This document shows, in pieces, positions 11,587 through 24,141 of a stretch of DNA of 46,475 bases (position 1 is its first letter; every line of letters starts with the position of its first letter). The DNA is from Hirudo medicinalis. Its lineage: Eukaryota > Annelida > Clitellata > Hirudinida > Hirudinidae. Location of the stretch: the NCBI GenBank assembly GCA_011800805.1, contig MPNW01000104.1, positions 14,159-60,633 of the forward strand, given 5' to 3'. Below the pieces are notes generated by a model. That model was given only the letters and a program-made list of their open reading frames with translations. It did no database searches and had not been told where the DNA came from. The translations under genes and the position numbers were made by a program.

Positions 11587-12174
11587 ACCTACTGACTCCG
11601 ATCGCCGAATATTTCTTGTACTGATAATGGAGTCACATTAATGTCAAAACATAGAAACACGTTTTTACGATTAAATGTTTTCTTGAGTCGTTCGCCTCTT
11701 TCAATTCCACGATGTAGTGGGAGTGGAGTGGAGGTACATGTATTGGCTTTTCAACCGTTTATAACTGCATTATTCCGTTTTAGTCGTTCGCAGTTCATTC
11801 AATATAATTATGGAGAATTTATTTTGTGTTGAAGTGCACAAAGTGCACCCGATGTACTACTTGAAAGTTTAAAACCTTCTAATAAGTTAAATAAGGCTCA
11901 AACCATCCTTGGTAAAAAAATGATAACACGTTATTACTAAATATAATATCTGAAACAGAATTCCTAAAACACGCAAAATTGAAAAGAAAAAAGAATCAAA
12001 ATTCAAGCAAGATATCAATGCATCCGAAAGCATGTCAAATACTAGGCAGTTTCAGCAGACTAACTGACATGAATAAGTTCACTCAAGTGCAAATCCCTAA
12101 CGCCTAAATTAGTTTGAAGAAATGCCATCCACTATCCGGGGAGCGGAGTGACATGTTGAAATACATTCTTTTCT
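11587..12174. other. Convergent spacer between ABCG2-like and RIBC2
   Basis: Two genes converge here, so this stretch should hold both 3' UTRs. An ATTAAA at 11670-11675 could serve the plus-strand gene. I see no coding exon. Confidence 0.6.
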
Positions 12175-13871
12175 TCATCTTGTGGATGTGTTGAACTGGA
12201 GGAAATAAGCAGACGTTGGCTGGTTTGTGTAGACGCTTTTGTTCAAATAGTCCTGGGTGTTCTTTTGAACCCTGGCGAGCCTCAAGTTCTCCTCTGCTAA
12301 CTGGTGTGCCATCTCTCTCTTTTTCTTCTCAATATCTCGCTCCATCAAGGTGGCCAGCCGTGCTTGCTGGAGACACAGTTTATCAAATTCTTCCTCCCTT
12401 CTCTTTTCCATTTCTCTCAATTTCTGAATGAGAAAATGAAAGCAATTAGTTGCAGAAGGAATTTATTTGAAAGGAATAAGATTTAAAGAATGTTACTCCT
12501 CATGAAGTTATGAATTTAGGGCATAGAAACCTAAAAAAAAACCTAATTACTTATAATTATAAGTATTAAGAAGTTAAAATTTAATTAGATCACATTTTAA
12601 TTTAGTCATACCTGTGCTTCTTTCCTTTGACACTCTTGCTGCTTCCTGATCTCAGCAACCTCTTCCGGCGTCATTCCCTTCCAGCGGTTGGCAATCACTC
12701 GGTGACTCCCAAAGGCACTCTGAGCCACCGCTGGATTTTCAGTGAGGAAATCTCCGTACAGATTGTTGGCAAGTTCAGTTCTCTTGTCCTCCTCTTCCTG
12801 CCTTTTGCGATAAGCTTGACGGACCATATGTTCCTTCGTCTGGTATGAGTAAAAAAAGCCAGAGTGAGAAAAGTAATAATGACACAAAATCGAAACTCTT
12901 TACCTGGGCCTCGTTGTACCGGGTGACTGCCTCCTGGGCTGCTTTTCTGCATTCTTCTTCCATTTTCTGCAGATCAAGTGCTCTTTGGTCCATTTCAATC
13001 ATTTTCAAGCCATACAGCAGGTCTGCCATTTTTTGACTTTCTACGCTTTGTTTCTTCTCTCTGGCTTGTTGCTCGGTCCAATGTTTAAGTTGTTGAGCTT
13101 GTTGCTTTTTGCGTGACTGGAGTCAATATAGTCAACTTGTATTTGGTGATAACAAATTGTTTCATTTATTTTAGGAAATAAATACTGATGAGAAAACTAT
13201 AGAATTTAATTTAGAACATTCTATTAGATTTAAATATTTGAAACAAATTTCTTAAAACAAGCAATTTTCAAAAAGGAAATTCAAGCAATGCTCATCGAAT
13301 ATAAAAAAAAAAATCTACTCTTTTTTTTCAGCAAGTAGTAAGACTTACGTGGGACTCAAGGTCTTCGCCCTGGAACTTTTGCAGTCCTGAGAGGGTGCAC
13401 CGGGGATCGTCGTCACTAATTCTAGCAGGAACTTCTTTCTTGAGTTTATCAGGATCGTAAAGATCGTATTCTCTTCTGCTCGTAGCACTTTGTTGGTGCA
13501 GCCTGTACTCTTCAACTACTTTATTCATACGTCTTTCGTCTTCCTTGACTCTTTCGTCCATAAGAACGGCTATTTTATCGTTTCTGATGGCGTCGCATGC
13601 TGTTAAATAAACACAATCCTTATCATCTGAAATGATTAAACAATAAACCTGTGATTCTCAATAATATATCACCAAAGGCATCTTCGCGCATTTTCTCAGT
13701 CATTTGCATTTGTTTTTTATCTTGTATCTGTTTCTCCAAAACATTTACATCGATTCCAATTTGTCGAGCTTTTGAATTAAATATTCTTCCCTTTCGCTGC
13801 TCTTCTTGAATCCGCCGTCGCTCCACAGCAGCGACTTCCTTGTAGTCCAGAGGTATATCCACTTTATACAT
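12175..13871 (-). CDS. RIBC2: RIB43A-like coiled-coil protein (RIBC2)
   Basis: Structural protein of ciliary and flagellar doublet microtubules; the family binds inside the A-tubule. Five exons on the minus strand: 13871-13673, 13599-13349, 13116-12904, 12839-12612, 12423-12175. They join in phase to 379 residues, the usual family length. Family blocks seen in order: Arg/Glu-rich N-terminus (AAVERRRIQEEQRKGRIFN), NDKIAVLMDERVKEDERRMN, RREYDLYDPDKLKKEVPAR, GLQKFQGEDLESH, FGSHRVIANRWKGMT and the C-terminal VYTNQPTSAYFLQFN. Nearly the whole protein is predicted coiled coil. The final block resembles RIBC2 more than RIBC1. It lies head to head with IFT88 across 347 bases. Confidence 0.95.
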
Positions 13872-13996
13872 TTTAATTTAATTAGATAAAACACTGTTAA
13901 ATTTGATTAATGTGTCCTAGAAACTATTTTGATACAATGCAGTTGGCAATAAACGAAATGGTCGAATATCCAAAGAGCCGAATTTATTGTTAGGAC

Positions 13997-14010
13997 GTTT
14001 CCATAACTAC
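13997..14010 (+). promoter_or_regulatory. Imperfect second X-box-like site
   Basis: GTTTCC-AT-AACTAC matches the X-box left half site exactly and the right half with one mismatch (T where a purine is expected). It lies 125 bases upstream of the RIBC2 start codon. It could be a weak second RFX site or chance. Confidence 0.35.
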
Positions 14011-14138
14011 CGTATTAATTTGTTTTACATGTAAACTGCATAATTAAATATTTGCTAATTACTATAAATGATACAAAATAAACTTATAAATTCAATTTAT
14101 CAATATAAAAATTTCTACAGCAATACCAAGATAATTCA

Positions 14139-14153
14139 GTTACCTCTGGCAAC
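14139..14153 (+). promoter_or_regulatory. RFX X-box motif
   Basis: GTTACC-TCT-GGCAAC fits the RFX consensus RYYNYY-N(1-3)-RRNRAC at every defined position. It lies 65 bases upstream of the IFT88 start codon, a usual X-box distance for cilium genes, and 268 bases upstream of the RIBC2 start. Binding is inferred. Confidence 0.72.
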
Positions 14154-14218
14154 GAAAGAAACATGTTTCCCTGGGCAGGTATTTACAAATCCGACTGTTT
14201 GGGAACGTAATTTTTAAC

Positions 14219-15823
14219 ATGGAAAGCGATAAACTTTTGGATCAAAAAGAAGATGACCTGTATTCAGACTTTAATGATTACAATCCTAACTTTGATCCTC
14301 AGGTCATTTACGTTTTACATCCATTTGTACTCATTAGATTAAAAGTATTTTGTTTGTAATGCATTGCAGTTGTTTGAGACTGACAAAGGACTCCAAAATG
14401 CAATTCAAAATGTAAAAGATAAAAGGCCCCCTCCGACTGCTGCTCGGTTGAAAACGGGAGCCAAACGAGGCTTAGTTGTTCCGCCTTCATCCATGGGAGT
14501 GAGACCTATAACCGGAGCTCAAGATGGCGGTGGTGGTCGTCCATTAACAGCTGTTAGAGCAGCTGGTTACAGCTCGAAGGGCAACTCTTTTGATCCATTA
14601 AGTCAGTCCTCGAAGGGTTCACCTAATATCTTTGAACAGAAAAGCTCTAACACGTAAGAAATCTGAATCAAAACAGAATCTACCACAATGATATCTAAAT
14701 TTCTTATAAATAATCTTCAGAGTAATGACTTAAGTATGAATATATTGACAATTATTTAATAATGATGGATAAAATATTAAATTACGTTTCATTACAAACT
14801 GTTGTTACTGTTGTAATTACTGCCAGTCCCGAAGAAAAAATCAAGGTTTTAGAAAAGTCCATCAACAAATTGCTAGATGAAAGTTGCCTAGCCAATGCAA
14901 GAGGAGAATACCAAGTGGTGAGAAAAGCATTTAAAATCTTGCACCTCAATTGGATCAAAGATGTTATTAAATAATCATAAATTAACGTTACAAAGTATTC
15001 CATCAGCTGGAAATATATTTTTTTATTTCGTCCACTTTTACTCGTTGCGAAAGGCTCTCGAACAAGCGAAAGAAGCCGAAAGGAAAGAGAAATCCCTCAT
15101 GGATCTCAAGAAAAGACTGACCCCCAACAACGAACAGATAAACCTTGACCTTAATTATGCAGTATGTCAAATCTTAATTTAATAGTAACTCATTAGTAGT
15201 TACTGTTATTATTATAAATATTACAATTATTGTGATTATTGCAATTGTTATATTTATTAAACTTATTACAAATATTATAATTATTTTAATTATTAACGAC
15301 CATTATAAATTTATTGATTAAATATCCTAGGTGAGATTCAACCTGGCCATTCAACAAGCTGCCAACAACATGGACAACGAGGCTATAGCCACATATCAGT
15401 CCCTCATCAAAAGCAAGGCCTTCAATCACTCTGGTAAAAAAAAAATTAGAGGATATTATTGTCAATTAATTATTAAATATTTGAAGTTAGCAATTAACTT
15501 GAATGAAAGTTAAGTTATTGATGAATTGTGTTGTGAAGGTCGGCTCAAGGTGAACATAGGCAACATCTACTTCAAGCTGAGGAACTTTGAGAAGGCCGTC
15601 AAGTTCTACAAGATGGCTCTCGATCAAGTTTCTCAGGAACACAGGAGCATGAAGTAATGTCGAAGAAGGATGAAATAATTATCATTAAAACAACAACAAC
15701 AATAATAATAATAATAATATAATAACAATTATAATAATAGTAATAACAATAATAATAATAACAACAACAATAATAATAGTAAAAACATATCTGATGTTAC
15801 AGTGGCTTACCAATCAATTATTA

Positions 15824-15866
<43 letters not shown>

Positions 15867-15889
15867 CATCATTATTATTATTATTATTA

Positions 15890-15926
<37 letters not shown>

Positions 15927-18900
15927 AATGTAGTAACGTTACAACGAAAATAATAACTAAAATGCACAATAACAAGCACAATCCTGTCGATCATTCACCT
16001 TCTCAGCACGAAGATCAAGTTGAACATCTGCGCGACTTACGTCAAGATGAACCTCTTCCAAGATGCTGCCACCGTCCTCGAACTCATCATGGACCAAGAG
16101 CCGACCATCAAAACGGCCTTCACTTTGACCCTCTGCTACTATCTCCTGGGGGATGCTGACCTGATGAAAAGGACGTTCGAAAGGATGCTTGTCCTTGAAC
16201 TCGAGCCACGAGAAGATGAGAAGTACTCAGACACGTCTGTTAGTTGATGATGTAATTGTGGTGTTTTGCCAACGAGATTTAAATCTGATTGGTCAGTCAT
16301 GCAAGTTGTTGAACCGCTAGTGTATCAAGCTGTTAACACCACTACTTGACAGGACGATCATCAATATGCGATGATACTGGAAGTGATAAGGAACGATTCT
16401 TTAAGGAAGATCGAGAAACAAAAGTAAGCACTTCAACTGATTACGAGTCACTGTCCTTTTGCTTAAAACTTTGATATGATATCACATAAATTCAGAATCA
16501 CTGAAGCAGAACAATGCATCATGATGGCTGCCAAGATCATAGCGGGAGCAATCGATGCAAACTACTCGAACGGCTATGATTGGTGCATTAACCAGGTCAG
16601 GTCATCCCATTACATGAGTCTTGCTCATGATCTAGACATTGACAAAGCCATCAGTTACCTGAAGCAGAAAGATTTTCAACAAGTATGGACGATTGTTGCT
16701 TTCACTGATCAATGGTGCTGGTTGAATCGGAAAATGATCATCCTGTAGATTAGAATAATCAGTTACTTTCAATTGTTATTTTCCACATCTTCCAGGCAAT
16801 TGAGACCCTGAAATCGTTCGAGAAGAAGGACAGCAAGGTGGCATCGGCCGCGGCCACCAATCTGTCGTTCCTTTACAATCTGGTGAGTTTAGTCGTGCAA
16901 TTCCATGGAGAAATACATCTTCTTTTGAGCATTTACTAACAATACAATCAAAGCCAGCAGTCATATTTGCCACAAGAAAACCGTACTTGCTTAAAGGCAG
17001 GTGAAAGTAGGAGATTATAATTGTGTTTGTGGAGTAAAATTCATGACAATGTTTTATTTTCTTTGAATGACTTTCAGATGAATGAGGTAGCAGGAGATTC
17101 AATAATTTAATATGTCAATATTTCATAAAATTATTCTTGTTTTTTCTTTAACATTCTTTTTCTTTTTTGATTAAATTTATTTAATTGCTTTCCATTTATT
17201 TCGATGTTTACATAACTTTTATTTATGTAGTCTTTCATATTTCCGTTTTTTTGGCATTTTCATAAATTTCATTTTCATCTGTAGACATGATGATATTATC
17301 ATTCAAAAACCACATGGTCAGAATCATAAATACATTTGAAGGTCATTGCAGTAATTATGTAACATATAAGTAATAATATACGTGATTCTCTTCAGGAAAA
17401 TCAAACTTCTCAAGCAGATAAGTACGCAGAAGTTGCACTTCAATCAGACAGATACAATCCTGCAGGTAAACAAACTCGTTTAAGTCCAGTCCAGCTGGAA
17501 ATATTTAAATATTATTTGGATCAGTTTAATAAAAACACCTCTAATAGTTTACAAAATTACAAGTCTTTAGAGGTCATGTAAACAATTTTGAGTGCAGCAC
17601 TGGTGAACAAGGGCAACGTACTTTACAAGAAAGGAGATTTGGAAAGAGCACGAGAGTATTACAACGAAGCACTGCAAAACGACTCGTCCTGCATCGAGGC
17701 TCTGTACAACTTTGGTAACTTTTTATTTAACTTCATCAAGTCTTATTTATCATTTCATTCACAAACATAAAAACTGCTTATGGTCCAGGGCTGACCAATA
17801 AGAAACTAGGTCGCTATGAAGAAGCACACGACTGCTTCACAAAACTCCTCAACATATTGAGGTCACATCCACAAGTCCTATTCCAATTGGCCGACATGTA
17901 TCCTTCACCATCTCATTTGTTATGCAAGATCAGAGTTAAAAACTAAATAGTATCAAACATTTGAAAATATTCGTATCTCCCTTAATTCCTTTCGTAAACA
18001 ATAGAAATTCACTAATGGGCAATCAAGATCAGTCCAAAGAATGGTACGTTTTGGCATACTGTGAACAGCCTTCGAGCATGAAATGTACTTAAATTTGTTG
18101 CGTCCTTTTTGTCAGGTTGATGCAGGTCAACAGCATGGTGCCGAGCGACCCGGTGGTGATCAGGCAGCTGGCGGAAATGTTTGAAGCCGAGGACGACAAA
18201 ATACAGGCTCTTCATTACTATTCTGAGGTGTTCCTCGTGTTTTAATATCATCACAAGCCATTAAAATCAAGTTACTAAAATCCTTTAACAAGTTTCTGAT
18301 GAGGCTTGTTACGAAGAAGTATCTCCATCTTTCTTTCATTTGACATCCATTAACATTAACTAAACCAGGCATACAAGTTTGACCCAACCAATATCATGGT
18401 GCTGGAATGGCTGGGCAGTTATTTTGTGGAGAGCCAAGTTCCTGAAAACGCCATCCAATATTTCGAGAGAGGAGCATTTTTGCAGTGAGTCGACAAAATA
18501 ACTTGCATTCACAATTACAAATTCCAACATTTGAAACTAAGACACATCTTTTTAAACCCAGACCTGGCCAGGCAAAATGGCCTCTCATGATAGCCAGCTG
18601 TTTCAGAAGAATTGGCAGCTACCAGCAGGCTCTCGAACTGTATAAACACATCCACAGAAGGTTTCCCGATAACATAGAATGTGAGTCTACAAAGAGAGAC
18701 TGATCTCTAATTATAACCATTAATATAAAGTAATATAAAATTAGTATTAAATCTAACCTCCATCCCGAACTTCCTCTCATTTTACATAAAGGCCTGAAAA
18801 TCCTGGCAAAATTCTGCGTCGACATGAACCTCGAAGATGCAAAGAAGTACATGGACAAGTTGAAGGAAGTGGAAAAGTCTCACCAGCTCAGAGAAGAGGT

Positions 18901-19465
18901 AATCAAGTTAGAGGATTATAAAAAAAACCCCGACAAAACAAACAAGAATCCACACAAAAACATGCTAAATCACGAATAAATTTAATTAAATTGCTTAAAT
19001 GTCAGAGGGCAGCTAGTGGCAGGACAAGGAGCGGGAAGTCAAGGAGCGATCAAGGTTTTCATTCCTCCAATCCACCCTTCTGATCTTATTGAATGCCAGT
19101 AACAGCTAACAACAAAAATGTCACTGCAGGTTCGGACTCCCGACAATCGAGCGGAGGCATCAACAGAGGCGGACAATCGAGACAGAACAGCGCAGGAATG
19201 AGACAAAGTCAGACATCGACATAACATTTTCACATTTAAAAAATTATCAAATCCCCAAATTTATCAGATTTACCAAATTAATTTACTTCGAGGTTAAGAA
19301 AATTCTCGTTCAAACTTTATTTGTTATGTTATGTTTACAGCTTCTCCATACAACGGGTCAGGCCAACCGATGGATAGACCCAGAACCGCAGCAAAAAGAG
19401 GTGAAAGATCGGCAGCAGACGACTTTGAAGACGAAGAAATTGGAGACGACTTGCTGCCCGATTGA
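14219..19465 (+). CDS. IFT88: Intraflagellar transport protein IFT88 (TPR protein)
   Basis: Core IFT-B subunit needed for anterograde transport and cilium assembly. Twenty-one exons: 14219-14302, 14370-14653, 14827-14917, 15054-15161, 15331-15433, 15539-15653, 16007-16238, 16353-16423, 16496-16682, 16796-16882, 17396-17465, 17598-17714, 17789-17897, 18005-18043, 18116-18227, 18369-18484, 18562-18680, 18792-18898, 19006-19054, 19130-19207, 19341-19465. They total 2403 bases, 800 residues (mammalian IFT88 about 825). Conserved stretches include GVRPITGA near the N-terminus, INLDLNYAV, many TPR units (NIGNIYFKLRNFEKAVKFY, AATNLSFLYNL, SDRYNPAALVNKGNVLYKKG, NDSSCIEALYNFGLT, ASCFRRIGSYQQALELY) and the acidic end DDFEDEEIGDDLLPD. 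The Ser/Arg/Gly-rich linker before the tail is shorter than in vertebrates. Confidence 0.97.
15692..15924. repeat. (AAT/AAC)n and (ATT)n arrays in inverted orientation
   Basis: In one IFT88 intron, AAT/AAC triplets at 15692-15780 face ATT triplets at 15817-15924 across a 36-base gap. The two arms are complementary in large part and could fold into a long hairpin in the transcript. Confidence 0.9.
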
Positions 19466-19853
19466 GAAATGAATAAATTAAGGTTTTCGATTTGGATGTG
19501 ATTTGCTTAACATTGCAAGATTCGTTTAATACATTTCAAAAGTAATGTTCTTGATGGCAGTACCGACCACTAGCATAATAAACATTTAAACAAGATGGCT
19601 CATCAAAACAAGATAACTCTGCAACCAAGCTGTGACCGTAACATTTTGTCGCGCGAGGTATTCTGCATACATTGTTGAGTTAAAATTTGGCAAGACACCT
19701 ACCTCCATTCCAAATTTATCACAATTTGAACAAAACACGATAATTTATAATCTCGAGGTTCAAAATATTAAAAAGGCGAGCGAAAATAAAACCAGAATGC
19801 GACAAAAAACGATTAGAAAAGCATTAAGTTAGACTCGATTCCATAAATATTTT
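19466..19853. other. Convergent spacer between IFT88 and SLC35D
   Basis: The two genes converge, so both 3' UTRs lie here. No coding exon or structured RNA is apparent. Confidence 0.6.
19472..19477 (+). promoter_or_regulatory. Possible IFT88 polyadenylation signal
   Basis: AATAAA seven bases after the stop codon. A second AATAAA lies near 19578. Either could serve; the first would leave a very short 3' UTR. Confidence 0.4.
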
Positions 19854-22800
19854 TCATTTCGGTCCGAGCGGCGGACCCTGCTGCTTGGCCTGCTGACTGC
19901 TGACGAACGTTATGTAGGTGTAGAAGAGGCTGCCAGATACACTGTGGAGATTGTAAAATGGAAATATTGAAACAACGATCACAAAAATGAAGAAGAAGAA
20001 ATTTTGAGAAAGCGTGATAGCACAGTTTAAATAACTTTGCAGCGGCGAGCGTGCGACATGGAGTCGGAAGTCGTTCGAGCATGTCGTCGCAATGACAGGT
20101 CGAGCAAAAGGAAACTTTGGTCGACTAACCTGATGTTCACTCCGATGAAGTTGATGATGCTGAATTTGTAGTCTCCGCCTATCACCATGCCGAGATATGT
20201 TATCAGGAGGTTCTGGCAATGAAATCAATTTAAATATTCAAAATATCGACAACAAATGAACCTAAGACACAGCATTAGAAATATAATCATTTACATAAAT
20301 GTAATTCATTTGTATAGCGCCACATGCATAGCATCAGAGATGCTTTTTGTCGACCATTTATATAGAGCTCCTCCACAAGGGCTGGGTTTCGATCATGACA
20401 CATTACAACTGTTGCCATGACCTCTGTAAGCAGGAACACGACCCGTTCGGCCAACCTACAGGCCATTTACAGCACTTCCACAACGAAGGAAGGAGTTGAG
20501 TGATGCCTTATTTATTACAATTTATATATTCATTTACTCGTCATTGCACGGAAATCGACCGGGGAAGCAATTATAAAATGTGAAACATAGAATAAAAGAA
20601 GTACTTGTTTAAAATCTAAAACAACATTGAAGAGTAAACTCAGTTAACGGTCGCATGAAAGCAACGCACCTTCAGGACCCCCACTATGGTTGTAGTGAGG
20701 GCAGAGTTGTGGTTCGTGCAGAAGATGATCGAGTACATGAGGAAGAAACCCATGATGCACGAAGAAATGAACGAAACCAGAAAGCCGGCTTCCAACCATC
20801 TCCCGTACTCAGCTGCCTGACAGAATTTATGGCGAGGGTTAGTGCTGACCAAATGCTTATTGAAATTATTTAAGCAAGAGCAAATATTCTGGCTATCAAA
20901 CTAAGGTAAGTTATATTTTTACATGATAATCATTGTGATAGCACTATCTAATGATCCCAGCAATCATTATAACTGGGATAACCTCAAAAAATATCCATAC
21001 ATCACACAAATAGTTTATAAATAAAAGTTCAAATCAACTGTCATAGAAGACAATTCAGATAGAAAACCAGGCATGTTGCAAAACTCTGGACCAACCCTGT
21101 GCACATCTCCGGAGTAAAACGCGATCGACAGGGCGAGAGGAAACATGAAGAGGGAGTTGTAGAATATCAAACCGAATTCACCCAACTCCTGTAAACGACG
21201 AAACGATTTTCAAACGTCAGATGCCATTAAAAAAAATTAAGAACGGTTAATTCTCAACAAGCTAATTTATTTATTCGAGCTCGTTTAGTATTTCGTCGGT
21301 AATTTAATTAAATTCACTACTTAATGGCCGATCATTTATCTTTCTACGATTCAAATGTTTTGCAACGACATGCCACAAAACCTTGGCTTCGAGTTTCTGC
21401 TTCGTGTAAACCCCGTTGGCAGCCGTGAAGATGTTGTTGGCAAGCACGAGACTGTAGCCGCTCACCTGGAAGGAAAGATCGTCCCTGGAAGGAAGAAGAG
21501 CAAATCTCACCGATCCTAGTCGACGCCGCACACAAAAACGTCCTCGAAACCCACCCGGCAGCCACGGCAGCTCCGAAGATCATCAAAAAGACGCACATCT
21601 GGACCTTGCAGGCAGCCTTCTTGCTGTCGAAATCGCGGAAAGGATTTATAGCAACGACAAAGTGAAGATGACGTGAAGACATGGTGAAGGTAACCTAAAA
21701 TCTGTACACGTGTCGCGGTCGAGGAGCTCCCGGCAAAAGATGCCAGAGGAGACGTCGCGACCCTTTCGACCGGAAAGCAAATCAATTAGCATTACGAACC
21801 TCAGGATGTAGTACTCGGCTATCATCGTGAAGAGTATCGAAAACCTTCTCAGCACTGTGAACATAGGCAAGCTGCAATGGATTAGACCGGTTGATATTAA
21901 TAATTTATGAGCTGGTTGTGTTTGTCAAGTTTTAACGATTTATTCACAATAAATTAACCTGAGGTTCTGCGTTCCACCGAGACCTGTAACCAAGTTGAGG
22001 AAGTAAAATAATGGGAGAGGCCATATCTGATGAGGAGTGCATAGTCATCTCGTGAATTGCTTAATAAATTGTTTCAATCTAATCATTTTGTCCAATCACA
22101 AATGAATGATTGTTTACAAAACAATCGTCTGGGATTGGAAAAGAGATCGAGGAAAAGTGCTTGTACTGAAGTGTTTAACAATTACACTTAATTAGTATTA
22201 CTAGTAATAATTAGTAGTAATTAGTATTATTAATTATTGTGATGATTATTATTATTATTATTAACTGTTATTATTATTTTCATTATTATGATTATTATTA
22301 ATTATTATTATTATTATTATTACACTTAAATATTTCAACAAAAACTCAGGAAGCAAAAAATGTGGTCGTTGCGAATAAATTCAAAATCATTGAATCTCAA
22401 AGTCATTAAACGAATCCTCCACTGAAGTAAAGTGCGAACTTTCAGTCCCACACAGAAACGCAGGTGACAGAGGGATTAAATAAGCAAAACTTGCAAATAC
22501 TTAAAATGCAAGGCTTAAAGATGCACTGAAACGTGCAATAATGAATATCATTATTATACGATGATTACCATTAATCTTATCCACATTGAAACAATAATAT
22601 TCATTATTACATAATGATTATCATCGTCATGAATAATTTTGTGGTGTCTTACTATTATATAATGATTATCATCATCATTCTTAAAAACGGGCGACTATCA
22701 AACCTTTCCGGGTAGGTTTCGATCAAAACTCGGAAATTCCACCAGCCTGAAAACTTTGGCAAAGCTTAGGATCAGAATCGTTGAGGCCATCTACGAATTG

Positions 22801-23302
22801 GAACATAGAAGTTTAAAATCAAGCTGACGCATGACTTCAAAAGTACAGAACATGATGGGGAAATTACCTGTTGTGTAACATAATTTGCATAGTATTACTA
22901 ATAAAATGGAGCCAACACTTCATAAAGCTAATCAATTTATCAACTAAAAAGTGTTATTACTCCTCACAAGTACCTAAATGCTACCATGAAGTAATTCTAT
23001 AATATCACAAACCTGTGCAACCCCAAGAAACTGATAAGATGGAAACCTAAATTGAAAAATGAAACAATAACCAACTAAAAAGTTGTTGAAAAAACTTTCA
23101 CAGGTTACTCTATGATGTCTTACTTGTATGATGTCAAGGTGATTTTATTAACGACCGTAATCAGAAACGATGAAAGTCCGTAGAAAATAGCAGCAAATAT
23201 CTTCAATGCAAATGGGCTCACGGAGGGCCATGTTGAAGCCGCTGGAGGTATTGGAAACCCAGTGCCACCAGTTAGTGTAATTTTAACTTCCGATGACTTC
23301 AT
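19854..23302 (-). CDS. Nucleotide-sugar transporter, SLC35D family
   Basis: Multi-pass Golgi/ER antiporter of UDP-sugars, of the SLC35D1/D2 and Drosophila fringe-connection group. Eleven minus-strand exons: 23302-23124, 23046-23013, 22790-22704, 22026-21959, 21871-21800, 21623-21555, 21484-21382, 21188-21096, 20816-20670, 20212-20130, 19941-19854. They total 1023 bases, 340 residues (family 337-355). Diagnostic stretches: FYGLSSFLITVVNK, FPSYQFLGVAQ, LPMFTVLRRFS, GAAVAAG, NNIFTAANGVYTKQK, NHNSALTTTIVGVLKN, GGDYKFSIINFIGVNI. About ten hydrophobic segments are visible. The start is the first ATG before MKSSEVK. Choosing among UDP-GlcNAc, UDP-GlcA or UDP-GalNAc as substrate is not possible from sequence. 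Confidence 0.95.
20300..20510. repeat. Candidate dispersed-repeat fragment in an SLC35D intron
   Basis: The intron at 20213-20669 holds a stretch more GC-rich than its flanks, with TTGTATAGCGCCACATG and TTTATATAGAGCTCC. A similar TTTATATAGAGC string sits at about 3330 in the Kv1 intron next to the MITE. This may be an old interspersed repeat, but I see no terminal repeats or target duplication. Confidence 0.3.
22238..22325. repeat. (ATT)n microsatellite in SLC35D intron
   Basis: Degenerate ATT triplets in the 677-base intron between exons 3 and 4. Farther along the same intron (22540-22680) an ATTATTATANGATGATTA-like string recurs about three times. Confidence 0.85.
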
Positions 23303-24141
23303 TTTTTTCACTACTTTTACAATTAAGGCTGTTGTCGGACTTATAAAAGAAATGGTCTAAGTAAATAATTGCAAGTTACAGACTGTAGTCTGTAAAAGCG
23401 TGAAGATTCTGTAAAGATCTTCAAACTGATAAAGCACAAGTTAGTCTATTTAAGAATATATGCCAAACATGAATTAGTAGAAGCAAGACGTCTTAAATGG
23501 TTTTCGTAGGACGCTTTGCAAACCAAAGCATTGACACGCACACAGCGAAAGCTGTTTTGATTTGTCTGCGATGAATACAATAATATTACAACCTCTTAAA
23601 TGAATATATCCACTTTTAATAATAATAATAATAATAACAATGCTATTAGTAATTTAAAAAAAAATTTTTGTTTAAATTTAAAACTATAATGGTTTCAATT
23701 AATGTTTGATTCAGAATGTAAATTTATCAAGCTTAAAAGAAATGGGCCTTAGGCCTTTTCGTCAATCAGACTTACTTTATTTGTCATGTTAATTGCGTTA
23801 TAAAAAGCTTTTTCGTTACTTCGTCTTTTTGAATTATTCCGACGAACACAAACCAACTATTTAACTTTTAACTCAATTTATTTTCCTGTAAAAGTTTATT
23901 CCAAAGACAACAAATGGGGAATGGAGTCTTTTAATCCACTGGAAATGAATGAACAAAGTAAACTAGTTGAGGATACACATTTAATGCGAATGTGTTGTAA
24001 TTAATAATACAACTGGAAGACAGAAAAAATGTTCGTGCGTGTATTAAAAATGTGAAAAACCTCTTATCTAATCACGGAGAAACACAGACAGCAGACAGAT
24101 ACGTGCTAAAAACTAGCTACAATCTAGGAAGAACAAGACCG
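23303..24141. other. SLC35D promoter side and FREM1-like 3' UTR
   Basis: Both neighbours are on the minus strand, so this holds the upstream region of SLC35D and the 3' UTR of the FREM1-like gene. An AAT run lies at 23618-23640. I see no exon. Confidence 0.6.

Larger units (their letters stand above)
13872..14218. promoter_or_regulatory. Shared divergent promoter region of RIBC2 and IFT88
   Basis: This 347-base gap separates the two start codons. It is AT-rich, has no open frame of note and must contain both 5' UTRs and core promoters. Both genes act only in cilia, and two X-box-like motifs occur in it (separate entries). A bidirectional cilium promoter is the simplest reading. Confidence 0.75.
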
